Shown one piece after another: positions 35,665-47,215 of a stretch of 64,000 bases of DNA. Every line of letters starts with the position of its first letter. Position 1 is the first letter of the stretch. The stretch is from Pilaira anomala (taxonomy: Eukaryota > Mucoromycota > Mucoromycetes > Mucorales > Mucoraceae), in the NCBI GenBank assembly GCA_025716855.1, contig JAIXMQ010000032.1, positions 62,001 to 126,000 on the forward strand, written 5' to 3'. The notes beneath the pieces are model-generated. The model ran no database searches and was not told where the DNA came from. It saw only the letters and a program-made list of their open reading frames with translations. Position numbers and translations under genes: made by a program.

Positions 35665-36999
35665 ATGTCGGAACCAGCAGTGGCTTCACCACCTGCAGCA
35701 GCAGCAAAAAATACACCTGTAGCAGCTCCAGCAGCAGCTCCAGCTCCTCCTTCAGCTCCAGCGCCAGCAGCAGCTCCAGCTCCAGTAGCAGCTCCCGCTC
35801 CCGCCCCAGTTCCTGCTCAAGCTCCAGCTCCGGCTGCTTCAGCTGCTCCACCACCACAGAAAGTTCCAGTCATCCCTCTAGCGCAACCGCCTATGACAGT
35901 GCAGCCAAGACCGATGCCAATGAATAACGGCTACCCCGTAATTAATCCACTACCAGTAAAGCATAGTTTTTTGAATGGATTATTACATAAATTTAGATTG
36001 GCCGGACCACAAGATTTTTATTACCCTCAACAACAACAAATGATGGTGCAAGGGAGAAATATGCCACCACCCCCACAACCCTCTATTCAACCACAGCTAC
36101 AGCCACAGCAACAGCAGCAACCTATTGTGCCACCTCAGCCGGTACCTACACCTGCTATTGTAGAAGATATGGCAGTGAGACAGCAACAACAGCAGCAACA
36201 ACAACAGCAACAACAACAACAACAGATGATGCTTTATAATAATATGATGAATGAAATGGGAGGTGCTATGGGAGCTGGTATGGGAGGTGGCATGAATGGT
36301 GGCATGAATGGTGGTATGATGGGAGGTATGGGAGGTATGATGGGAGGTATGGGAGGTATGGGAGGTATGGGAGGTATGGGAGGATCAATGTTACCTATGA
36401 ATAATCTTCAATTGCAACAACAGCAAGAAGAAGAAGCCCAATTAATGATGTTGATGCTCATGATGAACGGACAACAACAACAGCAACAAATGAACCCCTA
36501 TCAACAACAGATGATGTTACAACAACAAATGCAACAAATGATTCAGCAACAAGCTCAACAACAGATTCAACAACAAGCTCAACAACAAGTGCAGCAACAA
36601 ATGCAACGACAACAACAACAGCAGCAACAGCAACAACAATTGATAGCTGTAGCGGCTATACTAGCAGCACAACAACAGCAACAACAGCAATTACAGCAAC
36701 AACGACAGCTCCAATTGCAAGTACAACCTAGTTTTTATTCTCAACAACAACCTAACCTTTACTCACAACAGCAACCATACGTACAACCCAACTATACTGC
36801 TGCACAACAATATCCGAAACTAAATTACGGTGGAGGGATGGGATACGAACCATATTATGGAGGAGCAGGAGGAGGAGGAGTAGGAGGTAATGCAGGATAC
36901 TATAATCAATCAATACAAGACTATACAGGGAGGTATAATAGAAATAATGCGTATCCTCAACGAGCTCGTAATTACAGTTCTGTAAAAGACTTACGATAA
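35665..36999 (+). CDS. Low-complexity Ala/Pro-, Gln- and Met/Gly-rich protein
   Basis: A single-exon, 444-residue protein with no recognised domain. The first 65 residues are almost only Ala and Pro. A short ordinary stretch follows (HSFLNGLLHKFRLAGPQDFYYP). Then come poly-Gln runs, a (M)GGMGGM tract at about residues 195-245, more Gln/Met-rich sequence, and a Tyr/Gly/Asn-rich C-terminus. It has no signal peptide or membrane segment. The composition resembles prion-like or condensate-forming regions of RNA-binding and transcription proteins, but this is inference. The coding sense is supported by CAA/CAG mixing and ATG-GGA-GGT tracts that keep one frame. It lies between chl1 and vps1, all on the same strand. 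Confidence 0.75.
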   Translation: MSEPAVASPPAAAAKNTPVAAPAAAPAPPSAPAPAAAPAPVAAPAPAPVPAQAPAPAASAAPPPQKVPVIPLAQPPMTVQPRPMPMNNGYPVINPLPVKHSFLNGLLHKFRLAGPQDFYYPQQQQMMVQGRNMPPPPQPSIQPQLQPQQQQQPIVPPQPVPTPAIVEDMAVRQQQQQQQQQQQQQQQMMLYNNMMNEMGGAMGAGMGGGMNGGMNGGMMGGMGGMMGGMGGMGGMGGMGGSMLPMNNLQLQQQQEEEAQLMMLMLMMNGQQQQQQMNPYQQQMMLQQQMQQMIQQQAQQQIQQQAQQQVQQQMQRQQQQQQQQQQLIAVAAILAAQQQQQQQLQQQRQLQLQVQPSFYSQQQPNLYSQQQPYVQPNYTAAQQYPKLNYGGGMGYEPYYGGAGGGGVGGNAGYYNQSIQDYTGRYNRNNAYPQRARNYSSVKDLR

Positions 37000-37144
37000 T
37001 GTGTATAAACATCTTTTTTTTTTTTTTACTACATTTAATTAAACTCCGTGTTATACATGTGTATTTCGCACGTCATGCTTTAACTTTCCTTGGCCCCTTT
37101 TTTTGTAATACTTTTTTCTTTTTCTTTTTATTTCATTTTACAAG

Positions 37145-39435
37145 ATGAGTATGGATTCACAGCTGATTAAAACAGGTAAAAATAAAAAAAATAAATAGAA
37201 ACTTTTATTTAAAGTTATTCAGTTGTGTTGACTCTTAGTTTGAATAGTGAATAAACTTCAAGATGCTTTTGCAACAGTTGGTGTTCACAACCCAGTAGAT
37301 TTACCACAAATTGCAGTTATTGGGTCTCAATCCAGTGGTAAAAGTTCAGTATTAGAAAATATTGTTGGACGTGATTTTCTTCCAAGAGGAACAGGCATTG
37401 TGACCCGCCGTCCTTTGGTAAGAATAGAAAGAAAGAAAAATACCGTTCTTTTTTTTTTTTTTTAGTTAATCTCCTCTCTTTCTCATATCAATAGATTTTA
37501 CAATTAATTAATCGACCTGCTTCAGAAGAAAATAAAGAAGAAAGTGATAAACAAGACGCAGGAAAGGATAATCAAAACGAATGGGGAGAATTCCTTCATT
37601 TACCCGGACAAAAGTTTTACGACTTCAACAAGATTCGAGAAGAAATTGTGAAAGATACCGAATTAAAGACAGGAAAAAACCTTGGCATTTCTCCACAACC
37701 TATCAACCTTAGAATTTTCTCTCCTAATGTCTTGACTTTAACCTTGATCGATTTACCTGGTTTAACAAAAGTGCCTGTAGGCGATCAACCTAAAGATATC
37801 GAGAAACAAATTAGGGACATGATTCTCAAATACATCACTAAACCAAATAGTATTATCTTGGCTGTCACCGCTGCTAATACCGATTTAGCCAATTCAGATG
37901 GTTTGAAATTAGCAAGAGATGTGGATCCAGAAGGTCTTCGTACCATTGGTGTCTTGACCAAAGTAGATTTAATGGATCAAGGTACAGATGTCATTGATAT
38001 TTTAGCAGGTCGTGTAGTTCCACTTAGATTAGGTTATGTTCCTGTTGTCAATCGTGGTCAACGTGACATCGAGTCCAAGAAATCTATCAAGCGTGCATTA
38101 GAATACGAATCCGAGTACTTTGAAAACCATGCAGCTTACAAGTCTAAAGCCCAATACTGCGGTACTCCCTTCTTGGCACGTAAATTAAATATGATCTTAA
38201 TGCATCATATTCGTAATACCCTACCTGAAATTAAAGCCAAGATTCAAGCTGCTTTACAAAAATACCAACAAGAGTTATTGACTTTAGGCGATCCATTAGA
38301 TGACGGCTCAAACGCCAGTCGTGCCAATTTAGTTTTAAATATTATTACTGAATTTTGTACTGAATTCAGAACGATTATTGATGGTAACTCAAACGATCTC
38401 TCTAGCTTTGAATTATCTGGTGGTGCACGTATTAGTTTTGTATTCCATGAATTATATGCTAACGGTGTCAAGAGTATTGACCCTTTGGAACAAACGAAAG
38501 ACATTGATATCCGTACTATCCTTTACAACTCATCTGGTTCTTCTCCTGCGCTCTTTGTTGCCACTACAGCATTTGAAGTCATCATCAAACAACAAATCAA
38601 ACGCTTAGAAGAACCTAGTGTGAAATGTATCAATATGGTCTATGATGAACTTGTTCGTATTCTCGGCCAATTATTAACTAAACAATTTTTTAAACGATTC
38701 CCCACATTGAAAGAAAAGTTTTATCAAGTCGTTTTATCCTTTTTCAAAAAGGCTATTCAACCTACATCTAAATTAGTAACAGACTTGGTTGCAATGGAAG
38801 CTTGTTATATCAATACTGCACATCCTGATTTCTTAAATGGACATCAAGCTATTAGTATCGTCAATGAAAGAATCAGTCAAAAGACGCAACAACAACAAAT
38901 CGAACACAGTACCACCAAATCAAAGACTCCTAATACATTACAAACAAATAATGCTGATAACAACAGTGAAGGAAATGGTTTGTTTGGTAGTTTCTTTTCT
39001 GGAAAGAAGACTGCACAAAAGAAATCTGCTTCTGCTATGATGGATGCACCACCTACTACATTGAAAGCTACTGGTGCTCTTTCTGATCGTGAATTCATGG
39101 AAACTGAAGTTATCAGTAAGTCATATATTTTATGATATATATATATAAAGAATGAAACTAAATAGTTTTTTTTTTTTAATTTAGAATTATTGATCCAATC
39201 TTATTATAATATCGTAAAGCGCACCATGGTAGATATGGTACCTAAAGCTATCATGTTAAACTTGGTGAACCATTCAAAAGAAGAACTTCAACGTGAATTA
39301 CTTACTGAACTCTATAAACCCGATGTATTAGACGACCTCTTACAAGAATCTGATTTCACTAGACAAAGAAGAAAGGATTGTAAAAAGATGATTGAAGCTT
39401 TACAAAAGGCAGATGAAATTGTTGGATCTGTTTAA
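37145..39435 (+). CDS. VPS1: Dynamin-like GTPase Vps1
   Basis: A 690-residue dynamin-related GTPase for vacuolar sorting, endosomal fission and peroxisome division; yeast Vps1 has 704 residues. G1 is GSQSSGKSS (near residues 36-44), G3 DLPG (153-156) and G4 TKVD (222-225). Stalk and GTPase effector domain follow ([38 protein letters not shown]). There is no PH or proline-rich domain, as expected for Vps1. Insert B is Gln/Ser/Lys-rich. Exons are 37145-37175, 37248-37417, 37495-39115 and 39185-39435. The first exon encodes only [10 protein letters not shown]. Confidence 0.96.
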
Positions 39436-39726
39436 GCTCCTTTTTTTTTTTTTAAAAAAAAAAAAAATAAACCACATATTTTATATAACACATATTCCTT
39501 GTTGAAGAGAGATTTTTTTTTTTGAAGGATTGATAAGATCGGATATCTATATTTTGTCAAGAACGACCCTTTAGATAATTAACTAGAAGTAGTATGTAGT
39601 AGTATACTCTTGCTAAAATAACATGGAACACTCCCTGACTTTCAAAATACGAATAAACTTTTATAATTATAGAGTTTTGCAGGTAACACCCCTTCACTTC
39701 TTTTTTTAAAAAAAAATAAAAAAAAA

Positions 39727-41333
39727 ATGCTTCGATCGTCTATTGCTCTATTGAAAACCAAAAAGACCTTTATAACAGTCTCATGTCGTTCCATGTCAAG
39801 CGTACAAGGTGAATGGAGAATGTATGTGTTATTTCTTTTATGAAGTTTCTTACCAACCTATTTTTTTTTATACATATATATTTAGACAAAAAGGTTCAAG
39901 TAAGTTTTTCTTTACAGAAACATATAAGAGCAATATATCAATTTCAACACTTTTTCTAGTTTCAACTTAAAACACCAAAGGGTACAAGAGACTACAACGA
40001 GAAAGAAATGGCAGTTCGTAACTCACTTTTCTCCACCATCACCAACGTATTTCAACAACACGGTGCTGTCACTATCGACACTCCCGTTTTTGAAATGCGA
40101 GATATTCTATCTGGAAAATACGGTGAAGACAGTAAACTCATATACGATTTAGCGGATCAAGGTGGAGAAGACTGTTCATTAAGATACGATCTGACCGTTC
40201 CCTTTGCTCGTTATTTAGCCATGCAAGGCAAAAAAGACGCTCAACAAATGAAACGATATCAAATCGCTAAAGTCTATCGTCGAGATCAACCCATCATGAC
40301 CAAAGGTCGATTAAGAGAATTCTATCAATGTGATTTCGATATTGCCGGCACTTACGATCCAATGATTCCAGATGCTGAAGTACTCAAAATCTTATGCGAG
40401 ACATTAGACGCTGTAGATATTAAGTTCAGCATTAAATTAAATCATCGAAAGATTTTAGACGGTATTTTTGAAGTATCTGGTGTACCTACTGACAAAATAA
40501 GATCCATTTCCTCCGCTGTAGATAAACTCGATAAGTTGTCTTGGCAAGATGTCAAAAAGGAAATGACAGTTGAAAAGGGTTTAGACGAAATAACGGCTGA
40601 TCGTATTGGAACTTATGTACAAGGTTTAAAAGGATTAGATACTACACATTTATTAGAGTTTTTAGAAAACGATACTGCATTCATGAAAAATGAATCTGCT
40701 TCACAAGGTTTAGTAGATATCAAGTTACTATTAGAATTTTTAGACATTTTCAATATCAAAGACCGTGTAAAATTAGATCTTAGTTTAGCAAGAGGTTTAG
40801 ATTATTATACTGGAATTATTTATGAAGCCATTCAAACAGAATCTGAAGGTGTAGGTTCAATTGCAGCCGGTGGAAGATATGATGATTTAGTTGGTATGTT
40901 TTCAGGTACAAATAAAAACGGTAAACCCAAGACGATCCCTTGTGTAGGTGTCTCAGTTGGTATTGAACGCGTATTTTCTATCTTGATGGCTCGACAAAAT
41001 ACGGAAAAGATCAAGAGTAATGCTACACAAGTATATATTATTTCGGTGGGCGATGGGTTATTAAAAGAACGTATGGGATTAGCAAATGAACTTTGGAAGG
41101 CTGGAATTAAAGCTTCCTTTATGCATAAGAATAAACCTAAATTGGAAAAGCAATGGGCTGCTTGTGAAAAAGATCAAATTCCATTAGCTGTCATTTTAGG
41201 AAAAGATGAATTAGAGAACTCTAAAGTTAGAATTAAGGATATGAGAATGAAGGATGGTAATCAAGGTGGTGGTTTCATCATTGATCGTAAAGATATGATT
41301 CAAGAATTAAAAAGCAAAATTGATTTATTATAA
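39727..41333 (+). CDS. HTS1: Histidyl-tRNA synthetase, likely cytosolic and mitochondrial
   Basis: A 489-residue class II synthetase that charges tRNA-His. The leader [19 protein letters not shown] is basic and acid-free like a mitochondrial presequence. A second Met (SMSSVQ) follows 22 codons later, so two start sites could give mitochondrial and cytosolic forms, as known for yeast HTS1. The core has [15 protein letters not shown], the class II motif 2 region ([24 protein letters not shown]), and the His-specific motifs [19 protein letters not shown] and AAGGRYDDL. An anticodon-binding domain forms the end. Exons are 39727-39808, 39886-39899 (14 nt) and 39960-41333. Confidence 0.95.
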
Positions 41334-41368
41334 TAATAATAAAAAAAAAGCTTATTATAACTGTAAAT

Positions 41369-42142
41369 TTAATCGTGATGATCTGTAATACGACTTCCAT
41401 GGGGTGGTGATGCAGTTGTTGATAATGCGTCAGATTCTATCGACCCAGTCGTATGTCGTGTCAAGTTAGGATTGATTAAACCTAATAGTTTGGTGAATTG
41501 ATTTCTTAATTGAGCCTGTCGTGAATTGAACTGATTCTATTATAATATTAGTACGTGATTAGTTAAAACTATATAACAAATGATTTCTAAACAAAACATA
41601 CTTCCAGAGCTTCCGCATATTTTATTCTAACTTGTTCATTCAAATATAATTTATGGCGCATTTCTTCACTTGTGATATCCTTTTGTACATGAAGTGATTC
41701 TACTATACTTTCATCCGATTTGATTTTATCAATATCCTCTACTAATTTTAATATATCTTGCAGGTTTTCCTTTAAATATGCATGGCTTTCTACCAATTCC
41801 AAGTGATCGTTATGTTGATTAGGAAGGTGTTCGGATTTCGTTTCCGCTGCAAACTTTCTTCTGAAATCTACAAGGTTTTCTAAATGTAATATTCGTAGCC
41901 TTTCTGCCGCTCTTATTCTCTGTAGTTCTTTAGTCCGGTTTCTTTGGTATTGAATTTTAGGTGAGGCTTGCCCAGTTGGTGTGTCAGGTGGTAAATATAT
42001 GACTTCAGCAGTATTACTTTTTTTGTTTTTTTTTTCAGGGTGGTTAGAATAAAGAATTATTTAAATAAACTTTCATTTATACTAACCTATCAACTGGTTC
42101 TTGTTCTATCCAAAACAGTAAAGAATCCGTATTATCTGTCAT
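41369..42142 (-). CDS. Coiled-coil protein of unknown function
   Basis: Not recognised. Three exons (42087-42142, 41602-42016, 41369-41536) join in frame to 212 residues. It starts MTDNTDSLLFWIEQEP, then has a basic, helical stretch (RNRTKELQRIRAAERLRILH) and a long charged coiled-coil-like middle (LKENLQDILKLVEDIDKIKS). The C-terminus has FNSRQAQLRNQFTKLLGLIN and then a Ser/Thr-rich tail. Its 3' end is only 35 bp from the stop of the convergent HTS1 gene. The helical pattern suggests a scaffold or complex subunit, but nothing more can be claimed. Confidence 0.65.
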
Positions 42143-42700
42143 TTTTTGTTATTGTATGTATAAATGGTATCCAACAAGAAAACAAGAGAAAGAAACGTTT
42201 AGGATACAAAATCGGTTGGTGAAAAAATAAAAATATTTTTGTATTTGGCATTTTGTGACTATTTGAAAGAGGTTTCTTTATGTTATTTTATGTATCACTT
42301 CTCAAACCGTGTAAGTTTTAACACGGCTTTTTGTAAAGCTATATAAAACAGAGTCTTGCATTAAATACATATGCAATTTTTTTTAAAGAAGAAAGAACTC
42401 ATTTAATGTATCATGAAACATAAAAAAGTGATTGTCAAAGAAAATGCATACTGCTGAGATATGTAGAGCTTACATAACATCAATTTACGAACAAGATCAA
42501 GTAGTTTATGCGTACAATAGATGATCATATATATCAATTTATATAAAAATGCAGGCTACAATTTAGTTGCATATTAGCATAAAAAAGGATCACTGCCTGA
42601 TCATTTTAGTTACTAAAAGAGTGATATTTATTGTACTAAATGACCATCATCACAAAGTATATTTAGTACGTAACAACCAAAAAAAAAAAAAAAAATACAT
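42143..42700. other. Intergenic, small hairpin
   Basis: Lies between two minus-strand genes. It contains a short palindrome CCGTGT/ACACGG (42307-42326) followed by a T run, and several A/T tracts. No gene is seen. Confidence 0.5.
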
Positions 42701-43748
42701 TTATTCTGAAGTATGTTTATATAATCCCTTTCTATCAGCAACATCAAGCTTTAAAGTAACAACGTCTTTCTCTGCCTTTCCAGGCTTCATACCAGCTGTA
42801 ACAACATCTCCATGCTTCATAGAGAATACACCAGCAGGTGTACCTGTAAGTAAAACATCTCCTACTTCCAATTTCATAATAGAAGAAACGTACTCAATGA
42901 GAGAAGGAATCCTATATATTTATCAAATCAATAAAAACAACTTCAAGCTAAAAAAAAAATAAACAAAAACTTACTTGAAAATCATGTCTTTTGTATTTCC
43001 TTGTTGACGAAACTTATCATTCACCTTGAGCCAAAGATCAATATCATTGGTATCAGTAAAACTATCCTTAGGAACAAACTCACTAAAAAAAAAAAAGAAG
43101 TATTTAATTTATGTACCTTTTTTTTCACAGCGTATAAACTTACCTGATAGGTGTAAATGTATCAAATCCTTTGGCGGCACTCCAAGGTAAACCCTTCTTC
43201 TTTGCCTCAATCTAAACCCATTTTTTTTTTAAATAACTCGTGTAACTAAATTAAATATTCTTATTTTACCTGAAGATTTCTAGCTGTGCAATCAATGGCT
43301 AAAGCATAACCTATATAAATCTACCTTCAATAACCAAATCCTACCATATTTCATAAATAAATAAACACATACCTGCAACACTATCCATAGCTTCAGAAGC
43401 AGGACAATCGCGAGTTTCCTTTCCCATAACCACAGCCAACTCAACTAATACAAGATTTTTTTTTTAAAAAAAAAAACACCTATAGAAAACTTTTAACTTA
43501 CTTTCGTGGTGAACATCACAACCAGCAGGAATTTCAATCGTTCCACCATTAGCAACATAAGAACTAGTAGGCTTTAAAAAGAAGAAAGGAGACTTGGGAA
43601 CTGCATTCCCCAACTCTTTAGCGTGCTCACTATTATTGAATAATTTGAGTATATATATTATACCTTGCTATTTATTTATTTTTTACCTAAAGTTTCTACC
43701 GATAGCAACAATTTTTTTACCTGTGGTAAGGAAAGTACGTGCAGACAT
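42701..43748 (-). CDS. Fumarylacetoacetate hydrolase family protein, FAHD1-like acylpyruvase
   Basis: A 229-residue protein, the size of FAHD1/YcgM, which cleaves acylpyruvates and decarboxylates oxaloacetate, usually in mitochondria. It starts MSARTFLTTGKKIVAIGRNF, then has FFLKPTSSYV and CDVHHEIELAVVMGKE (metal-binding Glu residues). [50 protein letters not shown] and GDVLLTGTPAGVFSMKHGD follow. Exons are 43687-43748, 43502-43629, 43373-43444, 43270-43310, 43144-43211, 42975-43082 and 42701-42911. All seven keep phase and the motifs are in family order. Confidence 0.94.
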
Positions 43749-44099
43749 TTTTTTTAAAAAAAAAAGATAACGACGAATGGATAAAAAGGGAAAATAAATA
43801 GATAAGAGAAAAAAAACAGAGCCAGGTAACCATAGAAATGAACGGCTTTTAAAAATGTGTCAACAATGGTGACAAACCTGTGTCCCATTACAGGGAAAAA
43901 AAAAGTAATATATCTCTAATTGTTACATTTCTATGTGTTATTGATTAAACACAGAAAAAAAAAACGCCGCTGCTTTATTGATCAATCAAATAGAAAGGAT
44001 TCATTTTATGTAGTTCATAATAACTACTTTATCATTTGACTTGTGTTATTGTTGACTACTCACTTCGTGCGCCACAAACACGTTTAGTTATTTAAATAA

Positions 44100-44158
44100 A
44101 GAGAGCCATTAAACATCACCCGTCTGGATTTCATCCCAATACGGGAAATTTTATCACC
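44100..44158. repeat. Dispersed repeat, copy 2
   Basis: Starts GAGAGCCATTAAA, then ATCACCCGTCTGGATTT, and ends ATCACCCACCC. It matches the complement of the right arm of the repeat at 31637-31690 with nearly the same spacing. Only one arm is clear here. Confidence 0.65.
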
Positions 44159-44409
44159 CACCCAGTTTTTTTTTAAAAAGAGAAAAAAGGAACCTTTTTA
44201 AAGCTATTATTGAGTTACAGTAGCAAATCTCCTACACCACATTAGGTGTTTACTTACCTTAATTATTCATTATGATAAAGAAAAACGAGGTATTGTAGAC
44301 ATGGCTTTTTTTGTTGTAACGAAAAAAACATTGAGCCAATCAAATCATTGGAAAACTAAAAAAAAACTACATTTTTAGCCAAAATTCATCCATACCCGAC
44401 CTTTGGATT

Positions 44410-45700
44410 TTTTTTAAAATTAGAAATGTATATATATCTTTACATGGAAATGCTATTAAAGCTTGGCTTTTTAAGGATATATGTAGAATTTGACGCTCTC
44501 TTTAATGATGTAAAAAGCAAAGTAAAATAGTAACAAATATTTATAGGTGTTACGAAAAAACGATATACAGTTTTTGTTAGGGCAAGTATATTTTCTACAT
44601 ACAAAATAATAATTCTAAATAAATAGAAAGATGCGCCTTCAAATTCTGCATCGATTGTATATTATATAGTAAAATAGAATAGGTGAAATAAAAGACTTTA
44701 ATTTGAAAAGAAAGAAATTTGGACCCAAATCTCAATTTTTAGGTCCAAAAACAGGAAAAAAACCAAATCAGGATACAGACATATTTTGTTAGACAATGTT
44801 ATATTCCAAAGATGTAGAATTTAAAAACTAAGATTTCTATGCATTTAGATTTATTATCTTGTATATAAAAAATATACATGTCCTAATAGAAGCTGTGCTT
44901 TTTCGCAATGACTATTAAACTTTCTAATTATGTTACTTTTATTTTTACACCATTCGAAAGAGCGTCAAATTCTACCTTATACATCAATAAAAAGCTAAAC
45001 TTCAAAACCATTTAAATACAAAGATGTATCTACATTTCTAATTTTTATTTTTTTTTAAGCTGTGAAAAAAATTCCATTTTTTAGAAAAATTTGCTAGTCC
45101 CCCCCTATGGATTTTTTCAAAAATCAGAAAGGTAGATATATCTTTACATTAAAAAGAGTTTGACGCTTGTTCTTTTAACGGTAAATACAGAATTTTGCAC
45201 TCTTTCTAATGATGTAAAAATCAAAATAAAATAATTACAAATATTAATGGTTATTGTGATAAAACGGTTTACAGTTTTTGTTAGGGCAAGTATATTTTCT
45301 GTTTCTAATAATATAAATCGGGTTACTTAGAAAGATGCGCCTTTAAATTCTACACTTTCTGTATATCATATTGTTTAATGAAATAGTTGATTTAGAGGGA
45401 CTTCACTTTGACAAGAAGGTATTTTTTGTCAAAATTTTGATTTCTGGAGCCCGAAAAACGAGGTGCGTGTAGACCGCGCTACATGCACTCTCCATTTGTA
45501 GTGCATGTAAGAAAAACAGTTTTTGTTAGAAAAAGTATATTTTTTACATATAAAAAAAATATATCTTTGTATGGCAATATCTGCCAATTTAAATTTAAAA
45601 TTTTCTGGATATAGTATTGTATAATAAAATAGTTAATATCAAAGGACTTTACTTTGACATGAAAGGTTTTCTGGGGCTTAATTTTGGAGTGTGTATAGTC
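44410..45700. repeat. Cluster of diverged direct and inverted repeats
   Basis: A unit with TTAGAAATGTA..ATATATCTTT, GTAGAATTTGACGCTCT and AATGATGTAAAAA occurs at about 44420-44560. It recurs inverted at about 44905-45045 and again direct at about 45125-45250. A second unit, CAGTTTTTGTTAGGGCAAGT then ATATTTTCT and GATGCGCCTTCAAATTCT, occurs at about 44570-44660 and 45275-45355, with a weaker third copy at about 45515-45640. This looks like nested remains of a non-autonomous element. Transcripts across the inverted copies could form a hairpin. Confidence 0.7.
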
Positions 45701-46989
45701 TATTATTGGGGTGTTTATAGGGCATGAACTTTTTACCATTCTTTTTTTTTTTGTGAGAATGACCATTCTTGAGATCTTAATACATACTTTTCGATTAAAT
45801 TAGTTATCTTAAAATATAAAAAAAAAGAAGCTTTTGATAGAATATAGTTCAAAGAAAAAAAAGGTCTCCATCTATTATAATCTTACTCAAATATTTTGCC
45901 AAAGGATTGCTTCTTGATTAGATTCCGGACGCCTTTTTTTTATGATTTTTTTTTATCTTAGTTCTTATGTTTCCTGACAATAATCAATGCATCTTTTTTA
46001 ATTGCGCAATTAACTAATTTGGGAAAGATACGAAACAAAACAAACCTGACTTCAATAAAAAATGTATACATGTATCTTATTTTATAAACATACAAAAAAA
46101 AAAAGATCTTTTAAAGTATCATTATCATTTGATATTAAACAATGTGTCTATGTATATATAATTTTAAAAAAAAGAATCCACACCATGTTTAACATATAAA
46201 AAAAAATCTTGCTTTATCAACAAGTAGCTTTTTGTTTTTTAGTTACACAATATGTACTTCGCAAATTCAGCAAGTTTTTTTTTTTATATAAACACTCGGA
46301 ACACAATCCCGTTGCTAAAGTAAGAATTAATGCCATAATTTATTACAACACTTGAAATCAGACAAATGCTTTCACAGTAATACGTCAAATATGTATGCAC
46401 GTCAAATTTAAAGTGGTGCGTAAAAAAAAAGTACGTGTTCTTGAATGAACCAAAATTTTACTTATATTTTAACAACTTTAAAACGATCTATTTCAGGTGA
46501 ATTCGTTTTTTGTTGATGCAGCTTAATCTGATTAATAAGAAAAAATTGCATGATTATTCTTTTTGATTGGTGGTTTACGAAATCATGATTGCTTTAGGTA
46601 ACTAGACCGTAAATAAAAACCAGAAAAAAAAAAGAAAAGAGTCAAGTAAAGCTGCAAACATCTAACGAATATAATACAAAAAGCATTCATATATGTATGT
46701 ATCTTTTTCATATTAATACGCATTAATGCATATGGTTGTGAGAAAAGAAATAGTATTTTTTTTTTCATATCTTTCTGATGTTTTATTTTTACAAAGATTA
46801 GTTGTTTATATTAATCAAATTTAGAGATTTTTTTTTTCATGAGAATCAAGTATTTAAAGCCAAAAAAAAAAAAGTACTTTTTCTCCTTTCTTTCTCACTT
46901 CAATAACAAAGGCAAGTAATCACTATTCTTATTTTGAAAAAAAAAATAGTAGCATTTTACTCACTAAAAAAAGGCTTCATAGAACGGTG

Positions 46990-47215
46990 TATTTTTATTA
47001 CCCCCCGCGGGTAGGCGTAGTCTAGAAACATGTACCACAGGCTACGTACTCTGACCCCGAGTAATCCTGTTAGGTAGTAACGGTGTGATGCCTCCTTTGG
47101 CTAGAAGAAAAGCTAATCTGCGTTTAGTTGATACGAAGCTGGGGAGCTGAATAACGCGGAGGTCAAGGGAGTTCGCAGACGAGCACACTATCGCAGGCAC
47201 GGGCTCATTTTGTTT
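46990..47215 (+). ncRNA. Possible structured RNA (GC-rich island), family unresolved
   Basis: About 50% GC in an AT-rich background, with no protein-like gene. On the plus strand GTAGTCT and AGGCTAC (about 47017-47045) can pair around a 15-nt loop. TGACCCCG (about 47053-47060) can pair with CGGGCTCA (about 47199-47206) through a one-base mismatch, bringing the two ends together as in the P4 helix of RNase P/MRP RNAs. A T-rich run (TTTTCTTTTTT) follows at about 47212 and could end Pol III transcription. This is a by-eye reading; no covariance model was run, and the strand is inferred from the T run. Confidence 0.3.

Noticed and set aside
47130..47190. Short resemblance to the Alu/7SL right-hand part (GGGAGCTGA...GGAGTTCG)
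   Set aside because: The order of SRP RNA helices and its conserved loops were not found; likely chance in GC-rich sequence.
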